Assembly (NCBI GenBank): GCA_003646305.1
Contig: QNFJ01000092.1
Location: forward strand, 1-8,377
DNA from: Gammaproteobacteria bacterium
GTDB lineage: Bacteria > Pseudomonadota > Gammaproteobacteria > Methylococcales > UBA2780
Direction of reading: 5' to 3'
DNA: 8,377 nucleotides
Shown: positions 6,938 to 8,377 of the stretch, one piece after another
How positions within the stretch are numbered: the first letter of the stretch is position 1
Layout: the number at the start of each line of letters is the position of its first letter
The notes under the pieces: generated by a model
The model's database searches: none
What the model saw: the letters and a program-made list of their open reading frames with translations, nothing else
What the model was told of the DNA's origin: nothing
Made by a program: the position numbers and the translations under genes

Positions 6938-8085
6938 CGAAAACCGTGGCTAACTCTCCTTATCATCCACTCTCATTTGACCAGCAGGGGCAGGCGGGGA
7001 ATCGCTCCCTCCTGCAAAAAATACATTTAGATGGTGCACTCCTGCTAGGGCTATTAACCATTTCTGCTATTGGCTTCCTTATTCTCTACAGCGCCGGTGG
7101 TGAAAATTGGGAACTTTTAAACCGGCAACTCGTTCGACTGACTGTTGCTTTCATCGGGCTATTTATTCTCGCTCAAATCCCTCCACATCACTTACAGCGC
7201 TATACACCCTTTCTTTTCGGGATCGGTATCCTGCTGCTTGTTGCTGTGCTCGTTATGGGCGAAGTGGGTAAAGGCGCTCAACGCTGGCTTGATCTTGGCT
7301 TTTTCCGCTTTCAACCGTCTGAAATGCTCAAGCTAGCCACCCCTATGATGGTTGCTTGGTATCTTGCTGACAGACCGCTCCCACCAAGCTGGAAGCACCT
7401 TTTCTTTGCTGCCCTGTTCATCACTATTCCCGCTTTTTTAATCGCACGACAGCCCGACCTTGGAACCGCGTTACTGGTTGCCAGTTCGGGCGTTGCCGCT
7501 ATCTTTCTTGCCGGCATACGTTGGCGAATTCTGTTTGCTATTATCGCTAGCCTGTGTTCTCTTCTCCCTGTTTTATGGCACTTTATGCGGGACTACCAAA
7601 AGCAGCGCGTTCTCACCTTTCTTAACCCTGAAAGCGACCCTCTTGGTGCCGGCTATCACATCATTCAATCAAAAATAGCCATTGGCTCCGGCGGTCTCTA
7701 TGGAAAAGGCTGGTTGAACGGAACACAATCTCACCTTGAGTTTTTGCCCGAACGCTCTACCGATTTTATTTTCGCTGTCTTTGCTGAGGAGTTTGGCCTG
7801 GTCGGCTGTATTATGCTGCTCTTTCTTTATATTTTAATTGTTACCCGCTGTATTTATATTTCCGTCAAAGCTCAGGATACGTACAGCAGACTACTTGCCG
7901 GTTCTTTGGGCATAACCTTTTTTATCTATATATTTGTTAATATTGGCATGGTCATCGGCATTCTGCCCGTTGTTGGCGTACCGTTACCATTGGTTAGCTA
8001 TGGTGGCACCTCGATGGTGACCCTGCTCGCTGGTTTCGGTATCCTGATGTCGATACAAACACATCGCAAACTCCTACCTACTTAA
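6934..8085 (+). CDS. rodA: Peptidoglycan glycosyltransferase RodA (SEDS family)
   Basis: RodA polymerises lipid II into glycan strands in the inner membrane and forms the elongasome synthase with PBP2. The product is 383 aa from TTG 6934 or 379 aa from the in-frame GTG at 6946; E. coli RodA is 370 aa. The SEDS hallmarks are clear: GKGAQRWLDLGFFRFQPSE (112-130), ARQPDLGTALLV (171-182), the large periplasmic loop with LNGTQSHLEFLPERSTDFIFAV (261-282), where D277 matches the essential Asp (E. coli D262), and PLPLVSYGGTSMV (350-362). About ten hydrophobic helices can be counted. The TTG start overlaps the mrdA stop (TTGA), with GGGTGA directly upstream as a weak Shine-Dalgarno. TTG and GTG cannot be separated from the sequence. 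A polar N-terminal segment of about 30 residues precedes the first helix. mltB follows after 4 nt. Confidence 0.98.
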   Translation: MTKTVANSPYHPLSFDQQGQAGNRSLLQKIHLDGALLLGLLTISAIGFLILYSAGGENWELLNRQLVRLTVAFIGLFILAQIPPHHLQRYTPFLFGIGILLLVAVLVMGEVGKGAQRWLDLGFFRFQPSEMLKLATPMMVAWYLADRPLPPSWKHLFFAALFITIPAFLIARQPDLGTALLVASSGVAAIFLAGIRWRILFAIIASLCSLLPVLWHFMRDYQKQRVLTFLNPESDPLGAGYHIIQSKIAIGSGGLYGKGWLNGTQSHLEFLPERSTDFIFAVFAEEFGLVGCIMLLFLYILIVTRCIYISVKAQDTYSRLLAGSLGITFFIYIFVNIGMVIGILPVVGVPLPLVSYGGTSMVTLLAGFGILMSIQTHRKLLPT

Positions 8086-8089
8086 GAAA

Positions 8090-8377
8090 ATGGATATGAA
8101 TAGATCTCAAAATAACCTGCTAACTTCAATTGTCGGATTTTCTTTTTTGATAACCGCTATAACCTCCCTGAGCACTCATGCCGGTACAATCACACAGCGA
8201 GATGATGTCAAACAGTTTATCGACCAAATGGTCGAACAGCATCAATTTGAAAAGCAGTCACTGTTGACCCTGTTTAGTCAGGTCAAATTACAAAAGCGGG
8301 TTGAAAAGGCCATTGCCTCTCCGGCAGAAGCAAAGCCCTGGTACAAATACCGCTCTATTTTCCTCACCACATCAAGA
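8090..8377 (+). CDS. mltB: MltB-like lytic murein transglycosylase, N-terminal part (3' end outside window)
   Basis: This is the first 96 codons of an open frame running off the right edge. The start is MDMNRSQNNLLTSIVGFSFLITAITSLSTHAG, a Sec signal peptide with possible cleavage after THA. The following region (FIDQMVEQHQFEKQSLLTLF, then PAEAKPWYKYRSIFLT) matches the N-terminal conserved segment of the MltB/SltB family, which cleaves glycan strands to 1,6-anhydro-muropeptides. The catalytic Glu lies beyond the window. No Cys is present in these 96 residues, so there is no lipobox; the protein looks periplasmic and soluble, unlike lipoprotein MltB of E. coli. The start could be ATG 8090 or ATG 8096; neither has a strong Shine-Dalgarno. 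It is 4 nt after rodA, so it belongs to the elongasome operon. I assign the family with good confidence but not the exact subfamily. Confidence 0.85.
   Translation, partial: MDMNRSQNNLLTSIVGFSFLITAITSLSTHAGTITQRDDVKQFIDQMVEQHQFEKQSLLTLFSQVKLQKRVEKAIASPAEAKPWYKYRSIFLTTSR

Overview
The window is chromosomal core DNA of a gammaproteobacterium with moderate GC, holding housekeeping genes only. I infer this from strong sequence character (MreB, PBP2 and RodA read like their E. coli and Pseudomonas counterparts) and from gene order: gatCAB divergent from mreBCD is a known arrangement in Pseudomonas-like and Chromatiales-like gammaproteobacteria. The sequence does not allow a finer placement. I see no mobile element, CRISPR array, tRNA, rRNA or prophage signal.

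Left part, minus strand (1-2461): gatC, gatA and the N-terminal part of gatB, read leftwards as one operon. They encode the three subunits of the Asp-tRNA(Asn)/Glu-tRNA(Gln) amidotransferase. gatB runs off the left edge.

Centre (2462-2623): a 162-base divergent intergenic region, AT-rich near gatC, which must hold the start signals for both operons.

Right part, plus strand (2624-8377): mreB, mreC, mreD, mrdA (PBP2), rodA and the start of an mltB-like lytic transglycosylase gene. This is nearly a complete elongasome in one transcription unit. MreB filaments organise the machine, MreC and MreD link it across the inner membrane, RodA polymerises glycan strands from lipid II, PBP2 cross-links them, and the transglycosylase cuts old strands. 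Spacing is tight from mreC onward: mreC/mreD overlap by 11 nt, mreD/mrdA are separated by 1 nt, mrdA/rodA overlap by 4 nt, and rodA/mltB are separated by 4 nt.

The one feature that stands out is the start of mreC. The conserved N-terminus and membrane anchor are present in frame, but no ATG, GTG or TTG lies in that frame upstream of the anchor. The residue matching the usual initiator Met is encoded by ATA. mreD (GTG) and rodA (TTG or GTG) also use non-ATG starts. Otherwise this is an ordinary core region, and I found no evidence of an undescribed system.
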